From Lentzea albidocapillata (GTDB lineage Bacteria > Actinomycetota > Actinomycetes > Mycobacteriales > Pseudonocardiaceae), in contig NZ_JOEA01000044.1 in NCBI RefSeq assembly GCF_000719115.1, positions 1-6,955 on the forward strand: a stretch of 6,955 bases of DNA. The letters are read 5' to 3'. Positions 6,195-6,955 of the stretch are shown in pieces. The notes under the pieces are model-generated. The model did no database searches and was not told the DNA's origin. It saw only the letters and a program-made list of their open reading frames with translations. Both the position numbers and the translations under genes were made by a program. Positions within the stretch are counted from its first letter, which is position 1; each line of letters opens with the position of its first letter.

Positions 6195-6569
6195 ATGGCT
6201 ATGGGCGCGCACAGCAGGACGACCCAGTGGGTCCTGCTGTGCGCGCTGTTCCTCGGTGTCGTCGGGATGCACCACGTCAACGTGAGCAACGACATGTCGC
6301 CCACGCACGGGTCCATTTCCACGAGCGCTCACCACGCGCCGCCGTCCGAGGATCCAGCACCGCAGCCGACGCACGAGATGTTGCACCTGTGCGTCGCTGT
6401 GCTCTGCGCCGTCGTATCGCTGCTCCTGCTCGTGTGGCTGCTGCTGCGCGCGGCACGCCCGATCACGGGTCGCGTCTTCGCGTCGGCGCCGTGGCCGCGC
6501 GCTCCCAACCGACCGCCACCCAGGGGCGGTCGCGACTTACTCAGTTCCCTGTGCGTGTTGAGGTTGTGA
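6195..6569 (+). CDS. DUF6153 family protein
   Basis: The 124-residue product has two hydrophobic segments (about 11-24 and 64-86) separated by a His/Met-rich loop. MHH lies at 25-27, with further His at 38, 46, 47, 60 and 64. The stretch LGVVGMHHV (20-28) followed by a second helix starting HEMLHLCVAVLC (60-71) is typical of DUF6153, small actinobacterial membrane proteins of unknown function often found near DUF305 and copper genes. A His/Met-rich loop on the outer face would suit copper binding, but this is inference. Starts at GTG 6165, ATG 6168, ATG 6195 and ATG 6201 are all in frame and none has a good Shine-Dalgarno. I choose 6195 because the operator-like box ends just before it. The early starts overlap the MFS stop and would imply coupling instead. 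Codons 4-18 form a perfect 16-bp hairpin. Confidence 0.75.
   Translation: MAMGAHSRTTQWVLLCALFLGVVGMHHVNVSNDMSPTHGSISTSAHHAPPSEDPAPQPTHEMLHLCVAVLCAVVSLLLLVWLLLRAARPITGRVFASAPWPRAPNRPPPRGGRDLLSSLCVLRL
6205..6246 (+). repeat. Perfect 16-bp hairpin inside the start of the DUF6153 gene
   Basis: GCGCGCACAGCAGGAC (6205-6220) and GTCCTGCTGTGCGCGC (6231-6246) are exact reverse complements with a 10-base loop; a G-U pair (6204-6247) can extend the stem. It begins 10 bases after the preferred ATG, within coding sequence. An alternative small stem GACCC-AGT-GGGTC (6221-6233) overlaps the loop and the right arm. There is no U-tract, so a classical terminator is not obvious, but the stem is strong enough to affect transcription or translation. 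Confidence 0.85.
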
Positions 6570-6609
6570 TCGGCCCGGTCCCCAGAGGCAAGTCACTTTC
6601 CCAGCACAG

Positions 6610-6616
6610 AAGGAAG
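6610..6616 (+). promoter_or_regulatory. Ribosome binding site of the DUF305 gene
   Basis: AAGGAAG, 8 bases before the ATG at 6625. The 55 bases between the DUF6153 stop and this start contain no visible terminator, so the two genes may be co-transcribed. Confidence 0.6.
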
Positions 6617-6624
6617 AACCACCA

Positions 6625-6955
6625 ATGAGGAAGTCTCTAATCGTCGCCGGCTTCGCGACTGTCGCGCTGGTCGCCGGGTGCAGCGGCGGTAACGACATGG
6701 CCGGTATGCAGCACAACTCGACGGCTGCGTCGACCCCGGCTTCCGGCGGGCAGGCGGCGGATCACAACGATCACGACGTGCAGTTCGCGCAGGAGATGAT
6801 CGCCCACCACCAGCAGGCGCTGGACATGGCCAAGATGGTCCCAGGCAAGAGCACGAACCCGAAGGTGACCGATCTCGCGAAGCGCATCGAGGGTGCGCAG
6901 GACCCGGAGATCAAGACGATGACGGCGTGGCTCTCCAAGTGGGGTGCCTCTCCGA
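6625..6955 (+). CDS. DUF305 domain-containing lipoprotein (C-terminus beyond the window)
   Basis: The first 110 residues are present. A lipoprotein signal ends in LVAGC (Cys19), so the mature protein should sit on the outer face of the membrane. A short Met/His/Ser/Thr-rich linker follows (about 20-45). The DUF305 domain then begins with DHDVQFAQEMIAHHQQALDM (49-68); the paired His61-His62 and nearby Met58, Met68 and Met71 are the conserved features of this ferritin-like four-helix family. DUF305 proteins occur widely next to copper resistance genes, and a role in extracytoplasmic copper binding is commonly proposed. Members are usually about 190-220 residues, so roughly half is missing only because the window ends. 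It probably belongs to the same unit as the DUF6153 gene 55 bases upstream. Confidence 0.9.
   Translation, partial: MRKSLIVAGFATVALVAGCSGGNDMAGMQHNSTAASTPASGGQAADHNDHDVQFAQEMIAHHQQALDMAKMVPGKSTNPKVTDLAKRIEGAQDPEIKTMTAWLSKWGASP

Noticed and set aside
1..6955. CRISPR arrays, tRNA/rRNA genes, insertion sequences
   Set aside because: No regularly spaced repeats, cloverleaf-like segments, transposase genes or terminal inverted repeats with target duplications were seen.

Overview
This window is high-GC DNA with GTG starts, GTGA/ATGA overlaps and several genes lacking clear ribosome binding sites. That fits an actinobacterium, probably of the Pseudonocardiaceae type; the exact genus cannot be read from the sequence. 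The gene set (DUF4396, F510_1955-family lipoprotein, NlpC/P60 and M23 peptidases, DUF6153, DUF305) is the kind of small-protein and envelope assortment found in actinobacterial copper or heavy-metal islands. No copper ATPase, CsoR or CopY gene lies inside the window, so the metal link rests on family membership, His-rich proteins and operator-like sites.

Left part, minus strand (1-3300): an operon starts at about 3040 and reads leftward through a secreted NlpC/P60 peptidase (2997-1990), an M23 peptidase (1985-1260) and a beta-propeller-like lipoprotein (1263-421). The genes are nearly contiguous or overlapping, and the operon ends at an 8-bp hairpin (399-418). A separate leftward gene, DUF4396 (123 to beyond the edge), has its own promoter with two ATACCC-N5-GGGTAT-type inverted repeats resembling CsoR copper operators.

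Centre (2998-3282): an intergenic region between divergent transcription units. It holds a good promoter for the peptidase operon, whose -35 overlaps a perfect inverted repeat (3074-3092), plus a second perfect palindrome (3231-3247) ahead of the rightward genes.

Right part, plus strand (3283-6955): a small membrane-anchored or secreted His-rich protein; a PLP enzyme of the cysteine synthase family closely resembling the L-cysteine desulfhydrase Cds1; a 12-TM MFS transporter coupled to it by a GTGA overlap; a DUF6153 protein; and the first half of a DUF305 lipoprotein cut by the window edge. Just ahead of the DUF6153 start is a second ACTA-N7-TAGT box like the one at the peptidase promoter, suggesting one regulator for both arms. 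The first codons of DUF6153 hold a perfect 16-bp hairpin.

Working model (inference): a metal-responsive envelope module. DUF305, DUF6153 and the His-rich protein would be extracytoplasmic metal handlers, the two hydrolases and the propeller lipoprotein would act in the wall, and the Cds1-like enzyme with its transporter would control cysteine and sulfide, which bind copper tightly.
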